Of a DNA stretch of 64,000 bases, positions 33,740-46,115 are shown piece by piece. Position numbers and translations under genes: made by a program. The DNA is from Penaeus vannamei (lineage: Eukaryota; Arthropoda; Malacostraca; Decapoda; Penaeidae): positions 35,805,077 through 35,869,076 of the forward strand of contig NC_091570.1 of the NCBI RefSeq assembly GCF_042767895.1, read 5' to 3'. Within the stretch, counting starts at the first letter, position 1; each line of letters opens with the position of its first letter. The notes under the pieces were generated by a model. That model saw only the letters and a program-made list of their open reading frames with translations. It was not told the DNA's origin and searched no databases.

Positions 33740-33824
33740 TGGTTTTATTTTCTTCAGTATTATCAGGATTTGAGCTTTGTTGATATCTGTACATCCAAGT
33801 GTACAGAGTGTAACGCAGGTATGA
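33740..33824 (+). other. Candidate 61-nt internal exon with both splice sites (33758-33818)
   Basis: CTTAAT (branch-like, 33727-33732), a T-rich tract and TTTTCTTCAG ending at 33757 make a strong acceptor. GCAG|GTATGA at 33818/33819 is a good donor. Of the three frames through the 61 bases only one is open; it encodes 20 residues with a cysteine-spaced CTSKCTEC. Composition is ordinary, unlike the surrounding repeats. No neighbouring exon is identifiable and I recognise no family, so it may be chance. Confidence 0.22.
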
Positions 33825-33979
33825 TCACTCGTGCCTTTTGTCTTCTGCTTATTTTTTTTTACCCTTCACTAATCCTCTTTTTTTTAATCCATCTTTCATC
33901 TCCACTTCTCTGCTGCAACTATGATGGGTTCAAGTGCATGTTTTTGGGCAAACGTTACGTGTTTGTTTGTTTGCTTGTT

Positions 33980-34009
33980 TGTTTGTGTGTGTGTGTGTGT
34001 GTGTGTGTT

Positions 34010-34075
<66 letters not shown>

Positions 34076-34204
34076 TGTGTGGGGTGTGTTTGTGTGTGTG
34101 GGGTGTGTTTGTGTGTGTGGGGTGTGTTTGTGTGTGTGGGGGTGTGTTTGTGTGTGTGGGGGTGTGTTTGTGTGTGTGGGGGTGTGTTTGTGTGTGTGGG
34201 GGGG

Positions 34205-34279
<75 letters not shown>
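33980..34279. repeat. Compound (GT)n with GTGGGGTGTGTTTGTGTGT units
   Basis: GT runs at both ends flank about seven 19-20-base units of TGTGTTTGTGTGTGTGGGG(G) at 34070-34205. The unit G-run grows from four (34081) to six (about 34203) along the array. Cys/Val and His/Thr frames are artefacts. Confidence 0.97.
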
Positions 34280-34283
<4 letters not shown>

Positions 34284-34630
34284 TTGATTGTTTATCATGT
34301 GGCTTTTATTCCCTGCGACGATGATGAGGATTAATGACGTCGGCGTCGGTTGTTTTGCCGCGCCAAGGAGGACGTCGTGACGCCTCACCTATCCGAGGCG
34401 CCGCCACCTCCTCCCACCTGGATGAATCCTCCCTTGTTTGCGCGCCCATTAATCTGCGTTCGTGGCCCTTCTTCCTGTTGATGTTCGTCCCTACTCGCTT
34501 CTCATTTTTCTCCCATTTGTAGTCTTTTCATTTTTTTCTTTCTTGGCCTTATCTTGCTGATCGGTGGGGGGTGGTCTTTTCCCTCAAGTCTTACCTGTAG
34601 GACCTTCTTGGCCTTTTGTGCTTTCGACTC
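34280..34630. other. Unique spacer with a minus-strand donor-like motif
   Basis: On the minus strand CCTACAG|GTAAGA (about 34600/34594) is a near-consensus 5' splice site, with an open KAQKAKKVLQ reading upstream. Much of that upstream reading derives from a 21-bp repeat, so it is not called as an exon. Confidence 0.4.
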
Positions 34631-34643
34631 TGCCTTCACCCCT

Positions 34644-34681
<38 letters not shown>

Positions 34682-34860
34682 CCTTCCCTCCCTCTTTCTT
34701 TCTTCCTCCCTCCTTCCGACTCTGCCTTCACCCCTCCCGACTCTGCCTTCACCCCTCCCTTCCTCTCTCCCTACCTCCCTCCTTCCCTCCCTCCCTTTCC
34801 TCCTTCCTCCCTCTCTTCCTTTCTTCCTCCCTCGCTCTCTTCCTCCCTCTTCCCTCTGGA
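34624..34860. repeat. (CT)14, 21-bp CGACTCTGCCTTCACCCC repeat and TTCC tract
   Basis: CGACTCTGCCTTCACCCC occurs near 34625, 34717 and 34738 (the last two in tandem). (CT)n lies at 34650-34677, and CTCCCTCCTTCC-type sequence follows to about 34858. A short (GGA)n is at 34892-34915 and C-runs at 34938-34975. Confidence 0.9.
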
Positions 34861-35100
34861 CAGCCCTCGAGATCCTTCCTCCCCGAAGACGTGGAGGAGG
34901 AGGAGGAGGAGGAGGTGGGGACCGGTTGACAGGGGCCCACCCCCACCCCCAACCCCCCAACCCCCCTCCCCCCCGGAGCAGAGAGCCCAAGACAGCGCTC
35001 GGGTCTGTGTGCAGTGGCGCGCGAGAGCTTGATCATCCCACGTTCTTGTTTCCGTAATGATTTTTCGTCGGAGCTGATTTCGAAAGGGGTTTTGCGTTCG

Positions 35101-35770
35101 GGGGGGAGGGGGTGGGGTGGGGTGGGGTGGGAAGGGAAGGGAAGGGAAGGGAAGGGAAGGGAAGGGAAGGGAAGGGAAGGGAAGGGAAGGAAGGGAAGGG
35201 AAGGGAAGGGAAGGGAAGGGAAGGAAGGAAGGGAAGGGAAGGAAGGGAAGGGAAGGGAAGGGAAGGAAGGGAAGGGAAGGGAAGGGAAGGGAAGGGAAGG
35301 GAAGGAAGGGAAGGGAAGGAAGAAGGGAAGGGAAAGAAGGAAGGGAAGGAAGGGAAGGAAGGGAAGGAAGGAAGGGAGGGAGGAAGGAAGGGATAGGAAG
35401 GAAGAAAGGGAAGGACAGGAAGGAAGGGAAGGGAAGGAAGGGAAGGGAAGGGAAGGAAGGGAAGGGAAGGAAGGAAGGGAAGGAAGGAAGGAAGGGAAGG
35501 GAAGGGGAAGGAAGGAAGGGGAAGGGAAGGGAAGGGAAGGAAGGAAGGGAAGGAAGGAAGGAAGGGAAGGGAAGGGAAGGGAAGGAAGGGAAGGGAAGGA
35601 AGGGAAGGGAAGGAAGGAAGGAAGGGCACGCGAAGGGAAGGAAGGAAGGGCAGGCGAAGGGAAGGAAGGATGGGCAGGCGAAGGGAAGGAAGGGAGGGCA
35701 GGCGAAGGGAGGGAAGGAAGGGATTGCGAAGGGAGGGAAGGAAGGAAGGAAGGGAAGGGAAGGGAAGGGG
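35101..35770. repeat. (GGGAA)n/(GGAA)n polypurine satellite-like block, 670 bp
   Basis: Four GGGGT pentamers pass into GGGAA pentamers at 35131 and then into mixed GGGAA and GGAA units. From about 35625 a longer unit with GGGCAGGCGAAGGGAAGGAA repeats four times with changes. Lys/Gly/Glu and Pro/Ser/Leu frames are artefacts. The unit differs from the arthropod telomere TTAGG. Confidence 0.97.
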
Positions 35771-35936
35771 AGTTCCGCGCGGTCTGGTAGCGTTCGTCTT
35801 TGTTTTCAATTTTTTTTTCGAGTTCTGATTGGGGGGGGGGGGATTGTATGATTTTATTCATTTTTATGTTGGGTCGCCGGTGTGGTATTTTTTGTATTTT
35901 TTATTTTTTAGATTTCTTTCATAATGGTTACCTACA

Positions 35937-36014
35937 TGTAGATATAGATGTAGATAGATTGATGTAGATATAGATATAGATATAGATAGATTGATATATA
36001 GATATAGATATAGA
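35937..36014. repeat. (TAGATA)n hexanucleotide repeat
   Basis: TAGATATAGATG, TAGATAGATTGATG and TAGATA units repeat about 13 times with interruptions. A 14-base G-run lies upstream at 35838-35851. Confidence 0.95.
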
Positions 36015-36189
36015 CGTATAATTCTGACGTCGAATGAATAGTCGAATAAACGAAAAATATAAATGCTCAGGTTTTCTGTATTCCCCGTGGACTTTTCCAT
36101 TACTTATGAATGAGATACTGCCAGTAAATAGACCTCGATTTCACTCTTCTTTCTATGCATCATGCCTCCGTGATTTGGGCTTCCTCTTC

Positions 36190-36715
36190 CCCCCCCCTCC
36201 CCTTCCCCCGAAGACCCTGCCATCCCCCCCCTCCCTCCGCTTCCCCTCACCCAGGGAAGACCCTGCCATCCCCCCTCCCTTCCCCTCACCCACGGAAGAC
36301 CCTGCCACCCCCTCCCCTTCCCTTCACCCATGGAAGACCCTGCCACCCCCTCCCCTTTCCCTCACCCACGGAAGACCCTGCCACCCCCCCTCCCTCCCCT
36401 TCCCCTCACCCACGGAAGCCCTGCCATCCCACCCCTCCCTCCCTCCCCCTCACCCACGGAAGACCCTGCCACCCCCTCCCTCCCCTTCCCCTCACCCACG
36501 GAAGAACCTGCCATCCCCTCTCCCCCTCCCCTTCCCCCGAAGATCCTGCCATTCCCCCCTCCCTCCCCCTCCCCTCACCCACGGAAGACCCTGCCACCCC
36601 CCCTCCCTCCCCCTCCCCTCACCCACGGAAGACCCTGCCATCCCCTCTCCCCCTCCCCTTCCCCTCACCCATGGAAGACCCTGCCATCCGCCCCTCCCCC
36701 TCCCCTCACCCACGG
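36190..36715. repeat. CCTGCCA minisatellite, about 12 copies of a 40-46-bp unit
   Basis: GGAAGACCCTGCCA or a close form recurs about 12 times between 36208 and 36690, separated by CCCCTCCCTCCCC-type spacers and CTCACCCA(C/T). Variants include GAAGCCCTG, GAAGAACCTG and GAAGATCCTG. Spacer length differs from copy to copy, so period and frame shift. Pro-rich plus frames and Trp/Gly-rich minus frames are artefacts. Confidence 0.95.
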
Positions 36716-37140
36716 TTTTGTTGGGGAGGGGGTGAGGTAATAGGATTTTGTGCGTGCTTTAAGGAAGGGAGGGGCTGGAAGGATAGCGAAGAAGGGAAGG
36801 GAAGGGAGGGGGGGGGAGGGTCAAGGGAGATCAAAATTATTCATGTAACCGTAAATGGTTATTACGAATTGTTATGTAAATATGTGCGGAAACCTTCTCC
36901 ATCCTCGTTATGAGTTGAGTGAGATTTATTTTCTCGCAGCGTCCGGGGGTGGCTGTTTGTTAAGGCGGCGGCGGCGGCGGCGGCGGCGAGACGACAAAAA
37001 CCGGAAATGGGTTTACAATGACACGTGATTACCTTAAGATGATTCCGCTTCTCCCGCCCGGGCCATTCTCAAAATTGGAACGGGTGACGTGCGACTTCGG
37101 CACTGATGAATGACTCGCTCTCATCTCGCTTCTCGTGTCT
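36716..37140. other. Spacer with a purine patch and (GGC)8
   Basis: A GGGAAGGGAAGGGAGG patch is at 36790-36820 and GGC trinucleotides at 36964-36988. No exon recognised around the GGC run. Confidence 0.6.
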
Positions 37141-37257
37141 CTAATTTTGCCTCTCTGTCTCTCTCTCTCTTTCTCTGTCTGTCTCTGTCTGTCTCTGTCT
37201 GTCTCTGTCTGTCTCTGTCTGTCTCTGTCTGTCTCTGTCTGTCTCTGTCTGTCTCTC

Positions 37258-37335
<78 letters not shown>

Positions 37336-37410
37336 TCTCCCTCTCTCTCTCTCACTCTCTCCCTCTCTCTCCCTCTCTCTCTCTCTCTCCCTCTCTCTCC
37401 CTCTCCCCAC
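37141..37410. repeat. (CT)n with (GTCTGTCTCT)n decamer
   Basis: GTCTGTCTCT repeats about eight times at 37178-37256. Uninterrupted CT follows at about 37280-37331, and then CTCTCCCTCT-type units to 37410. Ser/Leu and Arg/Glu/Thr/Asp frames are artefacts. Confidence 0.97.
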
Positions 37411-37849
37411 TCTCTCACATTCCTATACTGTCTTAGTTTCTCAATTTCTCATTTTCTCACCCCTACCCTTCTTCGCCCCCTTTTTCACACGTGTTATTTG
37501 TTTACTTTTTTACCTCTTTAGCTTCGCGTTGTAGGGATTACGTAAGAGATACAGAAGAGATACAGTAAATAAAGATAAATATCGCGCTGTCTTGTCGCCG
37601 TGATCTTGGGCTTTGGGGACTGGACTTCTGCTCGGGCAATGGGGCTCGGGGTGTGGAAGTCCAGGCGGAAGTGCGTGCGTGTGTGGTTTGTTCCTCACGC
37701 GGAAGACGAATGCTGCTAGCGAAGGGGGCATCATTTGGTTAGTGTCTGGTGTCGCTATTTGTGTGTAGTGAAGGTTGTTGAAGGTATGGAGGGTAGGGGA
37801 GGGTCTGAGAGACTCTCTGGCTCAATCTGTCTGTCTCTATCTGTCTCTT
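37411..37849. other. Unique spacer
   Basis: Mixed sequence with short frames only. No RNA gene, splice pair or promoter seen. Confidence 0.5.
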
Positions 37850-37857
37850 CTCTCTCT

Positions 37858-37942
<85 letters not shown>
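37850..37942. repeat. (CT)n microsatellite, about 40 units
   Basis: CT dinucleotides, with one CTTCT break near 37861, end at GTCATATT. CCCCCCCTCCCC-type sequence follows to about 38020. Confidence 0.98.
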
Positions 37943-37945
<3 letters not shown>

Positions 37946-38020
37946 ATATTCTCTCTCCTCTCTCCCTGTCCCCCCCCTCCCCTCCCTTTCTCTTCGCTCT
38001 CTGCCTCTCCTCTCTCCCCC

Positions 38021-38669
38021 CTCTCCAGTTATATTTAATGTATTGTAAAGTATGCATTTAATGATACTGTATATCAAAAATATATTATATTACGGCATTA
38101 TAATATCTTTCACGTTTGTATAGGCCTAATGCGCTTGAGCCGGATGATGAATGTTCAAGTAAAGGCTACACCGATATATGGCTTTACAGGACGCGGTCGG
38201 AGAGAAATTACGTTCCATATTAGAATGGATCGCAAAGTGCTTATTGAGGAGTCGTTGAGTGATCGTTTCTTCGTTGGATGTCGAGGCGTTTTACTTGATT
38301 AAAATCGTTGATGACTATGGATGGTGTAGCTAAACTTGTTGGTGTTGTTGGTGCTTCTTGTGCGTTTTTTTTTTTTTTTTTTTTTTGGGTGTGTGGGTGT
38401 TGGTGTGGGTGTGGGTGGGTGGGGGGTGGGGTAATGTGTAGTGCCGATCCCTGCTTAATCCCAAGATGACGCGCTGTTTTGTGCTCGAGTTGGTACCGGG
38501 ATAGTACCACAACCCTGTGATGTTGCCGATGCGGGTATCTTCCTCAGGTTGCCTCGCGGTAATGTTGCGGTGGGGTTCCGAGATGCCGCCATTATGTTGC
38601 GGAAATACGATCATGCTGCCTCGCATGACTCGGGGGAGGGGGGGGGGGAAGGCTGAGTGTGCTGATGCC
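38021..38669. other. Unique spacer with T18 and GT-rich patch
   Basis: A T-run at about 38367-38386 is followed by GGGTGTGTGGGTG-type sequence to 38425, and a G-run is at 38638-38648. The palindrome TAGGCCTA is at 38121-38128. No gene recognised. Confidence 0.55.
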
Positions 38670-39545
38670 GGAGGAGGATGACGAGGCACTGTGGAGGATG
38701 TCGGATTGGCGCAGGACGACGGGGCTCTGGAGGATGTCGGATTGGCGCAGGACGACGAGGCTCTGGAGGATGTCGGATTGGCGCAGGACGACGAGGCTCT
38801 GGAGGATGTCGGATTGGCGCAGGACGACGAGGCTCTGGAGGATGTCGGATTGGCGCAGGACGACGAGGCTCTGGAGGATGTCGGATTGGCGCAGGACGAC
38901 GAGGCTCTGGAGGATGTCGGATTGGCGCAGGACGACGAGGCTCTGAGGATGTCGGATTGGCGCAGGACGACGAGGCTCTGGAGGATGTCGGATTGGCGCA
39001 GGACGACGAGGCTCTGGAGGATGTCGGATTGGCGCAGGACGACGAGGCTCTGGAGGATGTCGGATTGGCGCAGGACGACGAGGCTCTGGAGGATGTCGGA
39101 TTGGCGCAGGACGACGAGGCTCTGGAGGATGTCGGATTGGCGCAGGACGACGAGGCTCTGGAGGATGTCGGATTGGCGCAGGACGACGAGGCTCTGGAGG
39201 ATGTCGGATTGGCGCAGGACGACGAGGCTCTGGAGGATGTCGGATTGGCGCAGGACGACGAGGCTCTGGAGGATGTCGGATTGGCGCAGGACGACGAGGC
39301 TCTGGAGGATGTCGGATTGGCGCAGGACGACGAGGCTCTGGAGGATGTCGGATTGGCGCAGGACGACGAGGCTCTGGAGGATGTCGGATTGGCGCAGGAC
39401 GACGAGGCTCTGGAGGATGTCGGATTGGCGCAGGACGACGAGGCTCTGGAGGATGTCGGATTGGCGCAGGACGACGAGGCTCTGGAGGATGTCGGATTGG
39501 CGCAGGACGACGGGGCTCTGGAGGATGTCGGATTGGCGCAGGACG
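38670..39545. repeat. 36-bp minisatellite, about 24 copies, all six frames open
   Basis: GGAGGATGTCGGATTGGCGC plus AGGACGACGAGGCTCT repeats every 36 bases from 38693 to 39545, with a diverged half copy before it (38670-38692). Copy 8 (38945) has lost one G, which shifts frame once. The first full copy and copy 23 carry GACGACGGGG instead of GACGACGAGG. No stop occurs in any of the six frames of the unit (for example EDVGLAQDDEAL on plus and SLVVLRQSDILQ on minus). The 340- to 561-codon frames are thus explained by the repeat and not called as genes. Confidence 0.98.
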
Positions 39546-41217
39546 GGATTCGTGTCGGAGATCCCTCGCGCCCGCCAGATGCGCGTCAAAGCCCGTGTCA
39601 GGCGTGGCGAATCCAAGATACTCGATTTGATCCGAAATTGGACGTCGGAGAGGAAAGGGGAAAATGGAGAGGGGGAGAAAAGAGAGAGGGGCGGACAGGA
39701 AAATAAAGGTGGGCAAGTGTAAGTAGTGAGGGAAGCGACGGAGGGCCGAGCAAGAGGGAGGGAGTAGATCACAGGAAATGCAGAGAGGACTGCGAGTTGT
39801 GTATGCGCTTTTTTCCGCGTGGCGATGGACATATTTTGGAAACGCCTCGAATGAAGGGACGGGGAAGTGAAATCGGAATGCGAGGAATCAATAAGAGAGA
39901 TTGATGTTAAAGGGGAACACTTTGAGGGACAGAATGCTCTGTTATTGCCTAACGGAAGGGCTTGGGGAGGGGAAGAAGGGGTCGGAAGGGAGGAAAAAAA
40001 AAAATCGCCACACATTTTATTACGTTTGAGATGACGGGTCGGGAAGAGCGATTAGTGACAGGATTGGAAAGGATCGGTTTCGGATGGCCAGGAGGAGACC
40101 GAATCAGGTATACGGTTCGGTTATTTGTTTTCGGGTTGGGCATCAAAGCTCGGTGCATTCGGTCTCGAGGGGCGCGAGAGCAGGAGACCGGCTTCCGGCC
40201 ACGACCACGGAAGCGGCTGTGCACGAGAGGGACGCGGACGCAGGAAGCTTCCTCTTCACCGGCTGCATTTAGGAGATGAGACGGGGGTTTCACTGCGCTG
40301 TTTTCTCAGCGTTTCGATTTATTTATTCCAATAGAACCGAATGAACCGATGGCTGTGCTCGACGAGGATTGTGTTAGAGGTGTCGAGAGAGGCTGGGGGT
40401 TCGAGGGGAAGGGGAGTCCGAGGGCAGCGGAAAAAGCCTGTGCGTGAGGCAGTGGAAGTGGTCTTAATATGTAGCTCTTTTTAGGAGTGTTTATTGGGGT
40501 AATGTGCGTGAATCTGCGACCTAATGGAACACGTGACAGACCGCGAGGCGGCAGAGGGCGCAGCAATGCAGCTGCGGGGCGTGTACGGTGTTCGGGCGCA
40601 TACTGCCTTCTTGCTCCCGCGAATAAAAACAAACATCTGTCGTCTGTTTTCTCATAAAGGGAACCGAATTACATTGGTGAATGTGCTCGAACAAATTGTG
40701 TAATACCTCTTGATTGTGTGCACGGAGGCAATTATGTGCGTTTGCTTCGAGGTGCACACTGAGGACTCGGTCGGCCGCGTGTGTGCATTCGCGTGCTTGT
40801 GGCGAGGGGAGAAGCCGTGTACCCGGGAGCATGCGCGCATGCCCGCCCACGAGGACGGATCAAGATAAGGAATGGGAGAGGTACGTTGCCTAAGGGCTTG
40901 TAAAACGCCTTTTGGAAAATAAGCCTTAAGACAAAAGAGCTCATTACCGGTATCAATGGAAGGCCGGGATATGTTATGCATAACGTTAATTCGTAGGTAA
41001 TTGCGGCTTTTGTGTGCGCGGCGTCTCCCCTCTCTACGGGGCTGGCGGCGTGAGGGGAAGCTGACAGATAACATCCGACTTGGTCCTCGGCGCCGCCACG
41101 GCCTCGGCTACCTGCTGCGCGCACGCACGCCGTACCCTCTCTCCCCTCCCCTCCCCTCGCCCCTTTTTAAAGGCTGCGGTCTTGACGTCAGAGTGTATTG
41201 GGGTGTACGTGTACTTG

Positions 41218-41218
<1 letters not shown>
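39546..41218. other. Unique sequence, no gene recognised
   Basis: About 1.7 kb of balanced sequence. GAG|GTACGT near 40880 and CAG|GTATAC near 40106 resemble donors but have no paired acceptors. Short overlapping frames on both strands at 39949-41124 lack recognisable domains. Confidence 0.5.
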
Positions 41219-41220
<2 letters not shown>

Positions 41221-41316
<96 letters not shown>

Positions 41317-41355
41317 GCGTGTGCGCGCGTGTGTGTGTGCGCGCGCGCGTGTGTG
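41221..41355. repeat. (GT)n grading into GCGTGT/GCGCGC
   Basis: About 45 GT units are followed by GTGCGTGTGCGCGCGTGT sequence. Alternating purine-pyrimidine sequence of this length is Z-DNA-prone. Confidence 0.98.
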
Positions 41356-41890
41356 TTTGGCTTCCTGCGTACGGAATACGTTTTTACGTGTTTTGGTTAC
41401 TGAAGCCTCTAGCCACCCAATCCAGAAAGTTCTCTTGATATTTCTAGTCTGGATTCAGGGTATGGATGTGGTTATCACTCCCAGTAGTGCATCTAGTTCT
41501 GTATAGATGTTTTATCAACGGACAAACACACACCAAGAATTAAATGTTTGTGTTTACATGTATATGTACCTGTAAACTCTTATACATTTATGCGCGTTTA
41601 CTTATTTGCGCACTCTGATACATAGGCCTATCTGCAACCCCCCCAACATTTAGCATATGAATGCAGGAGTGCCGTGTCACGCCCGAAGGAGGCGGCCGCT
41701 GCACCAACATACAAAGAGGCCCCCGACTCACGGTTGCCATAAATATGCCGATGTGTCGGTCCGAAAGTTCGCTTAAGGTTTTAAAGTCCGCCGCTCCTTC
41801 AGTAAAGTGTGGCGGGTGACGGGCCTCGGGGAACACGTGGGGCCAGCTTGACAGCCCGGAGAATTTCCCAGAAAATGACGTCACATTTGA
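41356..41890. other. Unique spacer
   Basis: Mixed sequence containing TAGGCCTA at 41623-41630. No gene recognised. Confidence 0.5.
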
Positions 41891-41899
41891 GGAAGGTCT

Positions 41900-41955
41900 T
41901 TTTTTTTTTTGGGGGGGGGGGGTGTCTGAGGGAGGGAGGGAGGGAGGGAGGTAAG
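41900..41955. repeat. T-run, G-run and (GGGA)n
   Basis: T11 and G12 lie side by side at about 41900-41922, then (GGGA)5 at 41930-41951. Confidence 0.93.
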
Positions 41956-42035
41956 GAGGCAGGGGGCGGGGTAGAAATCTTTAATGTGAAAAGTGTAGCG
42001 TCATAAAGAGCGGTGCATACCACTCTTTCTCGGTT

Positions 42036-43817
<1,782 letters not shown>

Positions 43818-43898
<81 letters not shown>
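43818..43898. repeat. (GA)40 microsatellite
   Basis: Uninterrupted GA dinucleotides between TTTA and ATAAG. It forms a potential 80-bp inverted repeat with (CT)46 at 43295-43388. Confidence 0.98.
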
Positions 43899-43901
<3 letters not shown>

Positions 43902-44344
43902 AGAAATGTAAACAACCCCTATATATTTCGCCAGTGTAATTCCCTGGCAATTCAATTCCATCCAGGAAGCTATAATGTTCCGCTTTGAAGACGATGTAGG
44001 CTTATGTAGGCATTTGCTGTTGCCGGAGTTACTCCGTCCTTGCCGCTAGATGGCCGGCCCTGGGGAGCGAAATGAGGGCAATCATCGTTCACGCCACGGC
44101 CCCGCGCGATGCTCCCCTTGGGTTCCCCTTGGACTTCCCCAGGGTCCCTCTCCAAACATTTTTTTCCCCCGGTGATGATACCCTGGGCTCGTGTAGTTTC
44201 TTTCTGCGGCGCCCTTTTCTTTGATCCTTTTTTGACGCCCTCTAACTCTTTATGAATTTAGCTTTACAGTAGAGTGAACCCTTTTTTTTAGCTGCTCGAA
44301 ACGAAACAAAACAAGTTGGGGATGATTGGTCTACCCTTTTGACT
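43899..44344. other. Unique spacer
   Basis: Mixed sequence. No exon, RNA or regulatory signal I can support. Confidence 0.5.
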
Positions 44345-44755
44345 AGCTTTAGTTCCTCCTTTGCGATTGGCTTCCCCGGCCTCCCCTCTTTGCTTGTCCT
44401 GGCCTCCCCTCGGCTACCCCTGGTCCCCCTTGGCTTGTCCTGGCTCCCCTCGGCTACTCCTGGCCCCCCTTTGCTTGTCCTAGCCCCCCCTTTGCTTGTC
44501 CTGGCCCCCCCTTTGCTTGTCCTCGCCCCTCTTTGCTTGTCCTGGCTTCCCCTCAGCTTTCCCTGGCCCCCCTTTGCTTATCCTGGCCTCCCCTCGGCAA
44601 CCCCTGGGCCCCCCTATGCTTGTCCTGGACTCCCCTCGGCTTTCCCTGGCCCCCCTTTGCTTATCTTGGCCTCCCCTCGGCAACCCCTGGCCCCCCCCCC
44701 CCCTTTGCTTGTCCTGGTCTCCCCTCGGCTTGCCTTGGTCTCCCTTTGGTCCCGT
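44345..44755. repeat. CCCCCTTTGCTTGTCCTGG minisatellite, composite unit
   Basis: TTGCTTGTCCTGG or TTGCTTATCCTGG alternates with CTCCCCTCGGC(T/A)A(C/T)-type segments. Simple 20-base units (CCCCCTTTGCTTGTCC) occur at about 44462-44545 and longer composite units of about 45-50 bases on either side. Trp/Pro/Leu frames are artefacts. Confidence 0.92.
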
Positions 44756-45189
44756 GAGTAATCCGACGAGAATCCACTGCATCCGAAGATAAGTGGACGG
44801 GCCGACGCGTCAGGTGTATTTCACATGGGCATCTGTCCCCCCAAAAAATGGCTCTTGAATCCGAAAACTCCATGATAAATTAAAGTAAAACCGTTGCAGG
44901 GTTTTTCCCCTTCCCCGTCTAACCAATCTGATACAATTTAAGGGAATAAGTTAAATGAATGAATGAATAAATAAAACGGTAGGAATCCTTTCCCCTCAGA
45001 AGCCCGGCACTTCCTTCAAGCCCACAATCGCACTGCAATTAACACATGCCCGTAAGGCATAACCCATTAACAATTGCCACAATACGATACCCTCTACCCG
45101 CCCCTCCCCACCCCTCCCCCACCCCGGCCCCATCTCTCAGATCTTGCCTTTAATTTTCCCTTTAATAGAGTAGCTTAACGTTTTAGCCT
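44756..45189. other. Unique spacer with (GAAT)n
   Basis: A short AATGAATGAATGAATAAATA run is at about 44954-44975. No gene recognised. Confidence 0.55.
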
Positions 45190-45630
45190 ATGTGCCCACC
45201 CTCCCTCCTTTTCCCCTGCTGCCCTCTGTCCTTTTCCCTCTTACGCCTCTCTTCCTCTCTCCCTTTCCTTCCTTCCCCTCTCTTCCTCTCTCCCTTTCCT
45301 TCATTCCCCTCTCTCCCTTATTCCCCCCTTCTCCTCTCTCCCTTATTCCCCCCTTCTCCTCTCTCCCTTCTTCCCCCCTTCTCCTCTCTCCCTTCTTCCC
45401 CCCTTCTCCTCTCTCCCTTATCCCCCCTTTCCCTCTCTCCCTATCCCCTCCTTTCCCTCTCTCCCTTATCCCCTCCTTTCCTCTCTCTCCCATATCCCCT
45501 CCTTTCCCTCTCTCTCCCTTATCCTCCTTTTCCCTCTCTCCCTTATCCCCTCCTTCTCTCCCTCTCCCTTATCCCCTCCTTTCCCTCCCCTCTTTCTCCT
45601 ACCCCCTTTCCCCTCCCGTAACACTACCGC
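45190..45630. repeat. Pyrimidine minisatellite with units of about 24-27 bp
   Basis: CTCTCTCCCTTATTCCCCCC-type units repeat about four times at 45305-45412. TTTCCCTCTCTCCCTTATCC-type units of 24-26 bases repeat about seven times to 45585. Overlapping Ser/Leu/Pro frames are artefacts. Confidence 0.93.
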
Positions 45631-45799
45631 CCGCCCCTCCCTGTTTCCCCTCCTTGTGTATCCTCCAGCCTCCTGTCGCCGCGTCACGCTAACAAACGAC
45701 CGACTTGGGAGCGAGGAAATTGTGAAGGACGGGTCCCCTCACACCTCCATGGAGCCTGCGTGCTTTCTCTCATTCCTGCAGCTCAGCTATGCCCTTGCC

Positions 45800-46115
45800 T
45801 CCCCCCCCTCCCTCCCCTCCCTCCTTCATTTTCTCCCCTCCCTCCCTCCTTCATTTTCTCCCCCTCCCTCCCTCCTTCATTTTCTCCCCTCCCTCCCTCC
45901 TTCATTTTCTCCCTTCCTCCCTCCTTCATTTTCTCCCCTCCCTCCCTCCTTCATTTTCTCCCCTCCCTCCCTCCTTCATTTTCTCCCTCCCTCCCTCCTT
46001 TCTCCCTCTCCCCTCACTCCCACCTTTCTCCCTCTCCCCTCACTCCCACCTTTCTCCCTCTCCCCTCACTCCCACCTTCCTTCCATCCTTCCCTCCCTCC
46101 TTCCCTCTCTCACCT
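45800..46115. repeat. CTCCTTCATTTTCTCCCC minisatellite and 26-bp CTCACTCCCACC unit
   Basis: CCTCCTTCATTTTCTCCC recurs about seven times at 45820-45985 every 23-25 bases. TCTCCCTCTCCCCTCACTCC plus CACCTT then repeats three times at 46008-46082. A strong acceptor-like TCTCTCATTCCTGCAG ends at 45781 just before this tract. Confidence 0.95.

Noticed and set aside
34594..34660. Minus-strand exon ending KAQKAKKVLQ at a consensus donor
   Set aside because: Most of the upstream reading comes from a 21-bp repeat and adjoining GA repeat. The lysine-rich peptide only loosely resembles ribosomal protein tails.
35131..35770. Telomeric or interstitial telomere repeat
   Set aside because: The GGGAA/GGAA units do not match TTAGG or TTAGGG on either strand.
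38330..40015. 561-codon minus-strand frame and 340-374-codon overlapping frames
   Set aside because: They exist because the 36-bp unit has no stop in any of six frames. No flanking domain or promoter supports a protein.
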